A DNA stretch of 64,000 nucleotides from Pedococcus bigeumensis (GTDB lineage Bacteria > Actinomycetota > Actinomycetes > Actinomycetales > Dermatophilaceae), in contig NZ_RCZM01000005.1 in NCBI RefSeq assembly GCF_006438965.1, forward strand, positions 186,001 to 250,000, read 5' to 3'. A model generated the notes under the pieces. That model was not told where the DNA came from, ran no database searches, and saw only the letters and a program-made list of their open reading frames with translations. A program made the position numbers and the translations under genes. Positions 55,043-63,207 of this stretch are shown piece by piece; position 1 is the stretch's first letter, and each line of letters starts with the position of its first letter.

Positions 55043-56215
55043 GTGAAGGAACTCCCCGGCTGGGTCCGGTGGCTCCTCGTCGGCCGGTTCGTCAATGCGC
55101 TGGGCTCGATGGCCTGGGTCTTCATCCCGCTCTACCTGGTGTCGGACCGCGGCCTGAGCGAGGGCGCCGCCGGCTCGATCGCGGCCGTCTGGGGCCTGGG
55201 CATGATCGCCGGAAACCTCGCGGGCGGGACCGTCGGCGACCGCTTCGGACTCCGCCCGACGCTGGCTCTGGCCTCCCTCGCGTCGGCCGTCGGCTGCCTG
55301 CTCGTCCCGGTGACGCCGACCCCTGGGTTGCCCGTCGTCCTGGCGCTCATGGGCGCCCTCGGCGGCGTGGGCCGGCCGGTGTCGTTCGCCCTCGTGACGA
55401 GCGCACTCCCGCGCGAGCACCGTCGCCAGGCGTCGGCGTGGATGCGAGCCGTCAACAACGCGGGCACCGTGCTCGGCCCACCGCTCGGGGGGCTCTTGGC
55501 TGTGCACCACTTCGGTGCGATCTTCGTGATCGACGCCGTGGCGAGCCTGCTGATGCTGGGCGTCGTGATGTTCGTCGTACCGAGCGTTGCGCGCACGCCC
55601 GTGCCTGACGGCACCCCGACCCGGCTGCTCGCCGCCCTCCGCCAGGATCCACGGTTCGTCCTGCTCCTGCTGACCGTCGTGGCCGCTGACACCGCCTACC
55701 GGTTCGCCTACTCCGCCGTCCCGTGGCAGCTCGAGGCCCTCGGCGCCGCCCCCTGGATCTACGGCACGACGATCTCGCTCAACTGTGGGCTCATCGTGCT
55801 GTTCGAACCGTGGCTCGCCCACCGCCTGCGCGAACGGCCGCCCGAACGCCTCATCGCCCTCGGCTTCCTGCTCGTCGGCGTCGGGTGGGTGGTGGTGGCA
55901 CCCTCACCGGGCATCGCGGTGGTGCTGGTCGCCGTGGCTGTCGTGACCGCGGGCGAGATGCTCTACAAGCCGACGGCCACGGCGCACGCGTCAGACCGGG
56001 CGCCCGAGGGGATGCACGGCCGGTACCAGAGCCTCTACGGCGCGGCCTCCATCGGCGGCACCGTCATCGCGCCACCGCTCGCCGGAGCGCTCTTCGAGCT
56101 GAGCCCACGGCTGATGTGGGTGGTCGGCGGAGCGCTCGGGGTGGCCGCCGCGGCGGTCCTCGCCTTCACCGGCAGCCAGGCACTGCGCCGCCAACCCGTC
56201 CACGAGACCCACTGA
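55043..56215 (+). CDS. MFS transporter (12-helix)
   Basis: A 390-residue major-facilitator protein with motif A GNLAGGTVGDRFGLRPTLAL, repeated as a degenerate second half, and about 12 helices. No substrate-specific feature is visible; the helix pattern resembles DHA1-type drug transporters. The start is uncertain: GTG 55043 is chosen so the first helix begins near residue 10, and TTG 55010 would add 11 residues. The stop codon lies inside the stem of the following bidirectional terminator. Confidence 0.82.
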   Translation: MKELPGWVRWLLVGRFVNALGSMAWVFIPLYLVSDRGLSEGAAGSIAAVWGLGMIAGNLAGGTVGDRFGLRPTLALASLASAVGCLLVPVTPTPGLPVVLALMGALGGVGRPVSFALVTSALPREHRRQASAWMRAVNNAGTVLGPPLGGLLAVHHFGAIFVIDAVASLLMLGVVMFVVPSVARTPVPDGTPTRLLAALRQDPRFVLLLLTVVAADTAYRFAYSAVPWQLEALGAAPWIYGTTISLNCGLIVLFEPWLAHRLRERPPERLIALGFLLVGVGWVVVAPSPGIAVVLVAVAVVTAGEMLYKPTATAHASDRAPEGMHGRYQSLYGAASIGGTVIAPPLAGALFELSPRLMWVVGGALGVAAAAVLAFTGSQALRRQPVHETH

Positions 56216-56255
56216 CGGGTATGCCGGGTGGTGACCACCCGGCATACCCGTCAGT
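56211..56255. terminator. Bidirectional terminator with 22-bp arms containing GTATGCCG
   Basis: Arms 56211-56232 and 56234-56255 are perfect inverted copies around a single G, containing GGGTATGCCGGGTGG. The TGA of the MFS gene is in the left arm. It lies between that gene and the convergent small membrane protein gene. Confidence 0.85.
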
Positions 56256-56275
56256 CCTGGTCGTGGCTGGGTGGC

Positions 56276-56596
56276 TCAGTGGCCGCCGGGGCGACGGCGA
56301 GGGGCCGGACGGGTCGGGTCGTCCCCGACCGGCTCGACGTCGGCCGGGACGATGATCGGCTTGAGCCGGGCCCAGAGGAGGAAGACTGCTCCGGCGACCG
56401 TGAGGCCGAGACCCGTCCAGAGGTTGGCGTTGACACCGCCCGTCTTGGCCTCTTGGGTGTCCATGAAGAGCCCCGCCATGAGCAGCAGCAGGCCGTAGAT
56501 GCCGAGGAGGGAACCGATGATGTTGCGGATGTCGAACGCGCCGGCAGTGTGGCCACCCGATGCCTTGGCCGAGGATTCGTTCTTCTTGTCAGACAT
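56276..56596 (-). CDS. Small membrane protein of unknown function, downstream of a sodium:solute symporter
   Basis: A 106-residue protein with a charged N terminus (SDKKNESSAKASGG) and two membrane helices (IIGSLLGIYGLLLLMAGLFM near 30-50, LWTGLGLTVAGAVFLLWARL near 58-78). The tail is Pro/Arg-rich. I do not recognise a named family. ATG 56596 has GGGAGG upstream. It follows the symporter gene by 12 bp, so it may be an accessory or stability subunit of that transporter. Confidence 0.7.
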   Translation of the reverse strand: MSDKKNESSAKASGGHTAGAFDIRNIIGSLLGIYGLLLLMAGLFMDTQEAKTGGVNANLWTGLGLTVAGAVFLLWARLKPIIVPADVEPVGDDPTRPAPRRRPGGH

Positions 56597-56608
56597 GTGC
56601 AGCCTCCC

Positions 56609-58372
56609 TTAGAACGCGAAGTTGAGGATGAGGACCATGACGAGCGCAATGCCGGCGAGCGGCATGGTGCGTTGGAACCAGGGCATTGAAGCCTCCTCCG
56701 GGTCGACGAGGTCCTCCCTGGGCGTCTCGGAGTAGACCAGGCCCTTGAGCTCGGATGCCGGCTTCGGCTGCGTCACCATGCTGACCACGATGCTGAGGAG
56801 GATGTCGACGACGAACGCGGTCGACGCTGCGACGAAGCTCGCTCCCTGCCCCGAGAGCGGGATGACGCCCTGGCTCGCCGAGCCGAAGGCATCCTCGGAG
56901 AGGAACGCGACCAGCACCGCCGACAGCGTGCCGCTGGACAGGCCGACCCAGCCGGCCGTCGGGGTCATCCGCTTCCAGAACATGCCGAGGATGAAGGTGG
57001 CGAACAGCGGGGCGTTGAAGAACCCGAACAGCGTCTGGAGGTAGTCCATGATGTTCGAGAAGTTGCTGGCCAGCGTGGCGGTGAAGATGGCGATGAGGGT
57101 CGCCGCGGCCGTGGCCAGCCGGCCGATCCGCAGGTAGTAGTCGTCGCTGTGGTCCTTGCGGATGTAGCGCTGCCACAGGTCGTAGCTGAACACGGTGTTG
57201 AAGGCCGAGATGTTCGCTGCCATGCCGGCCATGAAGGCCGCGAGCAGGCCGGCGATCGCGAGTCCCAGCAGGCCGTTGGGGAGGATGTCCCGCATCAACA
57301 GCAGCAGGGCGTCGTTGTACTTCACGCCCTCGCCTGACGCACCTCCGGCTGGGTGGCCGCCGCCCTTGAGGTCGATCATCTCCTTGACCAGCACCGCCGA
57401 GACCATGCCGGGGAAGATGACGAGGAACGGCACGAACATCTTGGGGAACGCGCCGATGATCGGTGTCTTGCGGGCTGCCGAGATGGACTTCGAGGCCATC
57501 GCGCGCTGCACCTCGACGAAGTTGGTCGTCCAGTAGCCGAAGGACAGCACGAAGCCGAGGCCGAAGACGATGCCCACGACCGACCAGAAGGGCGAGTCGA
57601 AGCCGGACAGGGCCTGACCGGGCCACGACTCGAGCTGCTGAGCCGCCGGGGCCACCTTCGCTCCGGCCGGTGCGGCGTCGGCAAAGGCGGTGATCTTGTC
57701 CTTGAGACCGCCATAGCCACCCACGCGGTGCAGGCCGATCAGGGTCAGCGGCAGGAGCGAGGCGACGATGACGAAGAACTGCAGGACCTCGTTGTAGATG
57801 GCCGCGGAAAGGCCTCCGAGGGTGATGTAGGACAGCACGATCGCCGCCGCCACGATCAGCGCGAGCCAGAGGGGCCAGCCGAGCAGTGCGTGCACGATCG
57901 AGCCGAGCAGGTAGAGGTTGACCCCGGCGATGAGCAGCTGGGCGAAGGCAAAGCTGATGGCGTTGACGAGGTGGGCACCGGTGCCGAAGCGCCGGAACAT
58001 GAACTCCGGCACGGAGCGGACCTTGGAGCCGTAGTAGAACGGCATCATCACGACGCCGAGGAACAGCATCGCCGGGATCGCGCCGACCCAGAAGTAGTGC
58101 ACCGTCGGCAGACCGATCTCCGCGCCATTGGCGGACATCCCCATGATCTCGACCGCACCGAGGTTGGCCGAGATGAACGCCAGGCCGGTCACCCACGCGG
58201 GCAGCGAGCGCCCGGACAGGAAGAAGTCGATCGAGTCCGAGACGGAGCGTCTGGCCATGACGCCGATGCCCAGCACGAAGGCGAAGTAGATCGCGACGAG
58301 CGTGTAGTCGAGCCAGTTCGCGTCGATCAACGGGGTTGCGGCCGGTAGGGCGAGCGGGGCAAGGGCAGTCAT
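56609..58372 (-). CDS. Sodium:solute symporter (SSS family)
   Basis: This 587-residue transporter has about 14 helices. It has SSS motifs such as LSGRSLPAWVTGLAFISANLGAVEIMGMSANGAEIGLPTVHYFWVG, VPEFMFRRFGTGAHLVNAIS and LAAFMAGMAANISAFNTVFSYDLWQRY, resembling Na+/glucose or Na+/galactose-type members. A long charged loop (residues ~225-245) is present. It is an inner-membrane Na+-driven importer, probably for a sugar or other small polar solute. It starts at ATG 58372 and is co-transcribed with the small membrane protein. Confidence 0.92.
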   Translation of the reverse strand: MTALAPLALPAATPLIDANWLDYTLVAIYFAFVLGIGVMARRSVSDSIDFFLSGRSLPAWVTGLAFISANLGAVEIMGMSANGAEIGLPTVHYFWVGAIPAMLFLGVVMMPFYYGSKVRSVPEFMFRRFGTGAHLVNAISFAFAQLLIAGVNLYLLGSIVHALLGWPLWLALIVAAAIVLSYITLGGLSAAIYNEVLQFFVIVASLLPLTLIGLHRVGGYGGLKDKITAFADAAPAGAKVAPAAQQLESWPGQALSGFDSPFWSVVGIVFGLGFVLSFGYWTTNFVEVQRAMASKSISAARKTPIIGAFPKMFVPFLVIFPGMVSAVLVKEMIDLKGGGHPAGGASGEGVKYNDALLLLMRDILPNGLLGLAIAGLLAAFMAGMAANISAFNTVFSYDLWQRYIRKDHSDDYYLRIGRLATAAATLIAIFTATLASNFSNIMDYLQTLFGFFNAPLFATFILGMFWKRMTPTAGWVGLSSGTLSAVLVAFLSEDAFGSASQGVIPLSGQGASFVAASTAFVVDILLSIVVSMVTQPKPASELKGLVYSETPREDLVDPEEASMPWFQRTMPLAGIALVMVLILNFAF

Positions 58373-58491
58373 CGATTGGCTCCTGGGCGACGTTGCGACG
58401 GATCTCAGCCCAACCTAGGGCGTATGCCGTGAATCGGCACCCGGGCGGGCCTCACGGGCCAGCGCCTCCGGTTCCAAGCTCGGGCGCGAGT

Positions 58492-58531
58492 TTGAAGGAT
58501 CCTGCGGATCCTGGCCCGCAGGATCCTTCAA
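58492..58531. terminator. Strong hairpin, first of two in tandem
   Basis: Perfect 16-bp arms TTGAAGGATCCTGCGG (58492-58507) and inverse (58516-58531), 8-base loop, downstream of the ABC exporter genes and upstream of the symporter gene, both on the minus strand. Confidence 0.75.
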
Positions 58532-58558
58532 CCCGTGGCCGGCTGCTGAGCCCCCACA

Positions 58559-58599
58559 CAGGTATGCCGCGTGGCCGAGGCGGCCACGCGGCACACCTG
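58559..58599. terminator. Hairpin with a GTATGCCG arm and one diverged arm
   Basis: Arms 58559-58577 (CAGGTATGCCGCGTGGCCG) and 58581-58599 are inverted except for one transition. In minus-strand RNA the mismatch becomes G.U, so the stem survives for the exporter transcript that ends at 58616. Confidence 0.75.
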
Positions 58600-58615
58600 G
58601 TGCTCGGGGTCGGAC

Positions 58616-60655
58616 TCAGACCTTGGCGCCGGCCAGGTCTGGCGCCGCCGGCGCCTCGCCGGTGTCGACGTCCACGGCGGCGCCGCTGAACTGCGCGGCA
58701 TAGAGCTCCGCGTAGGCGCCACCCCTCGCGAGCAGGACGTCGTGCGAACCCTGCTCGACGATCTGCCCATCGCGCATCACGAGGATCACGTCCGCGTCGC
58801 GGATCGTGGACAGCCGGTGCGCGATGACGAAGCTGGTGCGGTCGTGCCGCAGCGCCGACATCGCCTTCTGGACCAGCAGCTCGGTACGGGTGTCGACCGA
58901 GCTGGTCGCCTCGTCGAGGATGAGCAGCGCCGGGTCGGAGAGGAACGCCCGGGCAATGGTGATGAGCTGCTTCTCGCCGGCACTGATGTTGCCACCCTCG
59001 GCGTCCAGCACGGTGTCGTAGCCGTCGGGGAAGGAGTGCACGAACCGGTCGACGTAGGTTGCCTTGGCCGCTTCGATGACCTCCTCCTCGCTGGCACCCG
59101 GTCGGCCGTACGCGATGTTCTCGCGGATCGTGCCACCGAACAGCCAGGTGTCCTGCAGGACCATGCCGATCTCGCCGCGCAGGTTGTGCCGGGTCAGGTC
59201 GGTGATGTCCACCCCGTCGAGGGCGATCCGGCCGGCGTCCAGCTCGTAGAACCGCATGATGAGGTTGACCAGCGTGGTCTTGCCCGCCCCCGTCGGCCCG
59301 ACGATGGCCACCGTCTGACCGGGCTCGACGGTGAGGTCGAGGTGCTCGATCAGGGGGTTGGCGGGGTCGTAGGAGAACGACACGTCCTGGAACTCCACTC
59401 GTCCGTGCGGGTCGTCCAGGGCCGTCGGGTCGGCCGCATCGGGCCGCTGCTCTGGTGCATCGAGGACGTCAAAGACCCTTTCAGCCGAAGCCACCCCGGA
59501 CTGGAGCAGGTTCGCCATCGAGGCGACCTGGGTCAGCGGCTGGGTGAACTGGCGCGAGTACTGGATGAACGCCTGCACGTCACCGAGGCTCATCGACCCG
59601 CTCGCGACGCGGAGCCCGCCGACCACGGCGATGACGACGTAGTTGAGGTTCCCGATGAACATCATCGTCGGCATGATGATGCCGCTGATGAACTGGGCGC
59701 CGAAACCGGCGTCGAACAGGTCGTCGTTCTTGGTGCGGAACGACGCGCGGACCTCGTCCTGGCGGCCGAAGACCTTGACCAGGTGGTGGCCCGTGAAGGT
59801 CTCCTCGACGATTGCGTTCAGCTCACCGGTGCTCTTCCACTGCTGCACGAAGTGCTTCTGCGAACGCTTGCCGATCGTGGCCGTGACGACCATAGAGATC
59901 GGGATCGTGACCAGCGCGATCAGGGCGAGGACCGGCGAGATGTAGAGCATCATCCCGACCATCGCGACCACGGTGAGCAGCGAGGTCAGCATCTGGCTCA
60001 GCGTCTGCTGCATGCTCTGCGCGACGTTGTCGATGTCGTTGGTGACGCGGCTGAGCAGCTCGCCACGCGGCTGCGCGTCGAAGTACGGCAGCGGGAGGCG
60101 GTTGAGCTTGTCCTCGACGTCGCGACGCAGGTTGAAGATCGTGCGGTTGACCGCTCCGGTGAGGATCCAGCCCATCGCCCAGGACAGCACGCTCGCGATG
60201 GCATAGAGGGCGAGGACGAACAGCAGCACCCGGCCCACCGCGCCGAAGTCGATGCCGGCACCGGGCACGAGGTGGTTCATCCTGGCGACCATGTCCGCGA
60301 AGTTGTCCTGGCCCCGGGCGCGTAACCCCTGGACCACCTGGTCGCGGGTCGCGGTGGCCGGCAGGGTCTTGCCCACCACTCCCGCGAAGATGAGGTCCGT
60401 CGCCTTGCCGAGGATCTTGGGCCCCACGGCGTTGAGGGCGACGCTGCCCACGGCCAGTGCCATCACGGCATACAGGGCAGCCCGCTCGGGCTGGAGCAGG
60501 GACAGCAGGCGCTTGGCCGACGGCCCGAAGTTCTGCGACTTCTCCGTGGGCATGCCCATCGACATCGGGCCGCGCCGCTGGGCGGCGTTCGCACCCGGCC
60601 CGCGCCGCGCCTCGGCTGCCTTCTCCTCCTCGGTCTTCACTCCTTCACCGCTCAT
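58616..60655 (-). CDS. ABC exporter half-transporter with intact ATPase site
   Basis: A 679-residue protein with an ABC1 membrane domain (about residues 70-360, six helices) and an ATPase domain. Walker A is GPTGAGKTTLVN, the signature is ISAGEKQLITIARAF (ISAGE instead of LSGGQ), and Walker B LLILDEATSSVD has the catalytic Glu. A charged N-terminal ~55 residues precede the membrane. It partners with the upstream exporter half and carries the active site. ATG 60655 overlaps that gene's stop (ATGA). Confidence 0.93.
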   Translation of the reverse strand: MSGEGVKTEEEKAAEARRGPGANAAQRRGPMSMGMPTEKSQNFGPSAKRLLSLLQPERAALYAVMALAVGSVALNAVGPKILGKATDLIFAGVVGKTLPATATRDQVVQGLRARGQDNFADMVARMNHLVPGAGIDFGAVGRVLLFVLALYAIASVLSWAMGWILTGAVNRTIFNLRRDVEDKLNRLPLPYFDAQPRGELLSRVTNDIDNVAQSMQQTLSQMLTSLLTVVAMVGMMLYISPVLALIALVTIPISMVVTATIGKRSQKHFVQQWKSTGELNAIVEETFTGHHLVKVFGRQDEVRASFRTKNDDLFDAGFGAQFISGIIMPTMMFIGNLNYVVIAVVGGLRVASGSMSLGDVQAFIQYSRQFTQPLTQVASMANLLQSGVASAERVFDVLDAPEQRPDAADPTALDDPHGRVEFQDVSFSYDPANPLIEHLDLTVEPGQTVAIVGPTGAGKTTLVNLIMRFYELDAGRIALDGVDITDLTRHNLRGEIGMVLQDTWLFGGTIRENIAYGRPGASEEEVIEAAKATYVDRFVHSFPDGYDTVLDAEGGNISAGEKQLITIARAFLSDPALLILDEATSSVDTRTELLVQKAMSALRHDRTSFVIAHRLSTIRDADVILVMRDGQIVEQGSHDVLLARGGAYAELYAAQFSGAAVDVDTGEAPAAPDLAGAKV

Positions 60656-62394
60656 GCCGCGGCCTCCTCTGCAGATCGCTGGGACTCGACGATCTCGACG
60701 TACGTCGGACACGTCTCGAGCAGTTCGTCGTGGCGGCCGGCTCCGACCACCTTGCCGTCATCGAGGACGACGATGTGGTCGGCATCGATGATCGTCGAGA
60801 CCCGTTGGGCCACCACGATCACCGCGGTATGCCGCGTGACCGGCTTGAGTGCCGACCGCAGCCTCGCGTCGGTGGACAGGTCCAGGGCCGAGAAGCTGTC
60901 GTCGAAGAGGAACACCTCCGGCTTGGACACCAGGGCCCGCGCGATGGCCAGCCGCTGACGCTGGCCGCCGGAGACGTTGGTGCCACCCTGGGAGATCGGG
61001 GCGTTGAGGCCCTCGGGCATCGCCCGGACGAAGTCCTCTGCCTGGGCGATGCGCAACGCCTCCCACAGCTGGTCGTCGGTCGCCCCGGAGTCGCCGTAGC
61101 GCAGGTTGGAGGCGACCGTTCCCGTGAACAGGTAGGGCTTCTGCGGCACCAGGCCGATCCGGGACCAGACGTCCTCGAGCATCGCATCCCGGACGTCGAC
61201 CCCACCGAGCATCACGGACCCACCCGTGACGTCGTAGAGCCGAGGAATCAGCGACATGAGCGTCGACTTGCCCGCACCGGTGCTCCCGATGATGGCAGTG
61301 GTACGCCCCGGCTCAGCCGTCAGTGAAACACCTTGCAGGACAGGCACATCCGCACCCGGGTAGCAGAACTCGACATCGCGCAGCTCGACGCGGGTCCCGG
61401 TGGACGGGATGGCCACCGGGCGGGCCGGCTGGACGACCGTCGAGTCGGTGTCGAGCACCTCGGCGATGCGTCCGGCCGAGACCGTCGCGCGCGGGATCAT
61501 CATCGACATGAAGGTCGCCATCATGACCGACATGAGGATCTGCATCAGGTAGCTCATGAAGGCGGTCAGCTCACCGATCTGCATCTGGCCGTTCTCGACG
61601 CGGTGCGACCCGAACCACAGGACCGCGACGGTCGAGGCGTTGAAGATCAGCATCACGATGGGGAAGACCAGCGCCATCAACCGGCCGACGGCGAGGGCGG
61701 TCCCGGTGTACTGCCTGTTGGCGTCCGCGAACCTGGCCCGCTCGTGGTCCTCACGGACGAATGCACGGACCACCCGGATGCCGGTGATCTGCTCGCGCAG
61801 CACGCGGTTGACCCAGTCGACCGACTCCTGCATGAGTCGGAAGTTGGGGATCATCTTGCGGATCACCAAGGCCACCGAGAGCGCCAGCAGCGGGACAGCG
61901 ACCGCCACGAGCCACGAGAGGCCGACGTCCTCGCGCAACGCCATGATGATGCCGCCGACCATCATGATCGGAGCCGACACCATCATCGCCGCACCCATGA
62001 AGACGACCGTCTGGACCTGGGTCACGTCGTTGGTGTTGCGGGAGATCAGCGTGGGCGCGCCGAACCGCGACACCTCCTGGGCGGAGAAGTCACCCACCCG
62101 CGCGAAGATCCCGGCTCTGAGGTCCCGCCCGAGACCGGCCGCCGACTTGGCGCCTAGGTAGGTCGCCGCGACGGTCGCCACGATCTGCACCAGCGACACC
62201 GCGAGCATCCAGCCACCGGTGCTGACGATGTAGCCGGTGTCGCCCTTGGCGACACCCTCGTCGATGATCTTGCCGTTGAGGCTGGGCAGGTAGAGCGAGG
62301 CCATGGTGCCCACGAGCTGCAGTCCCACCAGGACTGCGACCAACCCCTGGTAGGGCCTCAGGTAGTCACGAATGATCCGGATCAGCACTGTCAT
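60652..62394 (-). CDS. ABC exporter half-transporter with degenerate ATPase site
   Basis: A 580-residue protein with six membrane helices and an ATPase domain: Walker A GSTGAGKSTLM, signature NVSGGQRQRLAIARALV, and Walker B VFLFDDSFSALD, where Asp replaces the catalytic Glu. One degenerate and one intact site is the pattern of heterodimeric exporters such as TM287/288 and BmrCD. It therefore likely forms a heterodimer with the next gene product. Such pumps export drugs, lipids or peptides. ATG 62394 overlaps the TetR stop (ATGA). Confidence 0.93.
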   Translation of the reverse strand: MTVLIRIIRDYLRPYQGLVAVLVGLQLVGTMASLYLPSLNGKIIDEGVAKGDTGYIVSTGGWMLAVSLVQIVATVAATYLGAKSAAGLGRDLRAGIFARVGDFSAQEVSRFGAPTLISRNTNDVTQVQTVVFMGAAMMVSAPIMMVGGIIMALREDVGLSWLVAVAVPLLALSVALVIRKMIPNFRLMQESVDWVNRVLREQITGIRVVRAFVREDHERARFADANRQYTGTALAVGRLMALVFPIVMLIFNASTVAVLWFGSHRVENGQMQIGELTAFMSYLMQILMSVMMATFMSMMIPRATVSAGRIAEVLDTDSTVVQPARPVAIPSTGTRVELRDVEFCYPGADVPVLQGVSLTAEPGRTTAIIGSTGAGKSTLMSLIPRLYDVTGGSVMLGGVDVRDAMLEDVWSRIGLVPQKPYLFTGTVASNLRYGDSGATDDQLWEALRIAQAEDFVRAMPEGLNAPISQGGTNVSGGQRQRLAIARALVSKPEVFLFDDSFSALDLSTDARLRSALKPVTRHTAVIVVAQRVSTIIDADHIVVLDDGKVVGAGRHDELLETCPTYVEIVESQRSAEEAAA

Positions 62395-63104
62395 TTCCCC
62401 CTTGAGGTGCGCGAGGTGATCGCGACGGAGCGGCGTTCGGTTGCGGTCGTGGCGGAGCGTCCTTGGGCGGCGGCAGGACGACGTTCCTTGGTGGCCGGAC
62501 GGCGGTCGGTCGCCGCCGGCCGGGAAAGCGCGCCCTCGAGGACGACGTCGACGAGCTCGGCCGCGGTGGAGTCCTGGCCGTCGAGCATCGGGTGGACACT
62601 CGAGAGCGTGAGCATCCGCAGGTAGCCGATGAAGTTGAGGACCGGGATCCGCAGCAGCGCGACGTCGTCGCCGATCAGGGCGGTGAACGCGGCGTCGAGC
62701 TCTGCCGTCCCTTCCTGACGGCGACGCATGGCCTTCGGGTCCATCGGGCGGTGCAGCGGCTGGCCGGACGACTGCAGGACGCTCATCAACGCGAAGATGC
62801 CCTGCAGGTGCTTCTGCATCACGGTGACCGCTGCAGCGAGGCGGTCACGCAACGGCAGGTCGCGATCCACTGCGGCCAGCTCGGCCTTGACAGCGGCCGT
62901 GTCGAACGCCTCGTGGACACAGGCATGGATGATCTCGTCCTTGCTGTCGAACACCCGGAAGATCGTGCCCTCGGCGATGCCCGAGGCCTTGGCGATCTCC
63001 CTCGTGCTGATGCCGCGTCCCTTGTCCCGCAGGAGGGGGATGGTGGCGGCGATGATCGAGGCCCGCCGGTCGTCGGGGGCCATCGCGGGGGCGCGGGGTG
63101 ACAT
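62391..63104 (-). CDS. TetR-family repressor of the ABC exporter operon
   Basis: A 237-residue regulator with the HTH RRASIIAATIPLLRDKGRGISTREIAKASGIAEGTIFRVFDSKDEII and a helical ligand domain. The last ~45 residues form a basic Ala/Thr/Arg tail with repeated (A)TxRRxA units that is unusual for TetR proteins. It is the first gene of the three-gene exporter operon and overlaps the first exporter gene. ATG 63104 sits just before the HTH. A 20-bp operator candidate lies 15 bp upstream. Confidence 0.88.
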   Translation of the reverse strand: MSPRAPAMAPDDRRASIIAATIPLLRDKGRGISTREIAKASGIAEGTIFRVFDSKDEIIHACVHEAFDTAAVKAELAAVDRDLPLRDRLAAAVTVMQKHLQGIFALMSVLQSSGQPLHRPMDPKAMRRRQEGTAELDAAFTALIGDDVALLRIPVLNFIGYLRMLTLSSVHPMLDGQDSTAAELVDVVLEGALSRPAATDRRPATKERRPAAAQGRSATTATERRSVAITSRTSRGK

Positions 63105-63118
63105 GGTGATCAGTATGA

Positions 63119-63138
63119 GTGAGTGAGCACTCACTCAC
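63119..63138. promoter_or_regulatory. TetR operator candidate upstream of the exporter operon
   Basis: Perfect 9-bp arms GTGAGTGAG and CTCACTCAC with CA in the centre, 15 bp upstream of the TetR ATG. The TGAGTGAGnnCTCACTCA form is typical of TetR sites, so autorepression is likely. Confidence 0.7.
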
Positions 63139-63207
63139 AACTGGGTTTTCCACCTGCACAAATGAGCGCCCAGATGACGGATGTCCCGGCCGGCACTCAC
63201 TCGCGGC

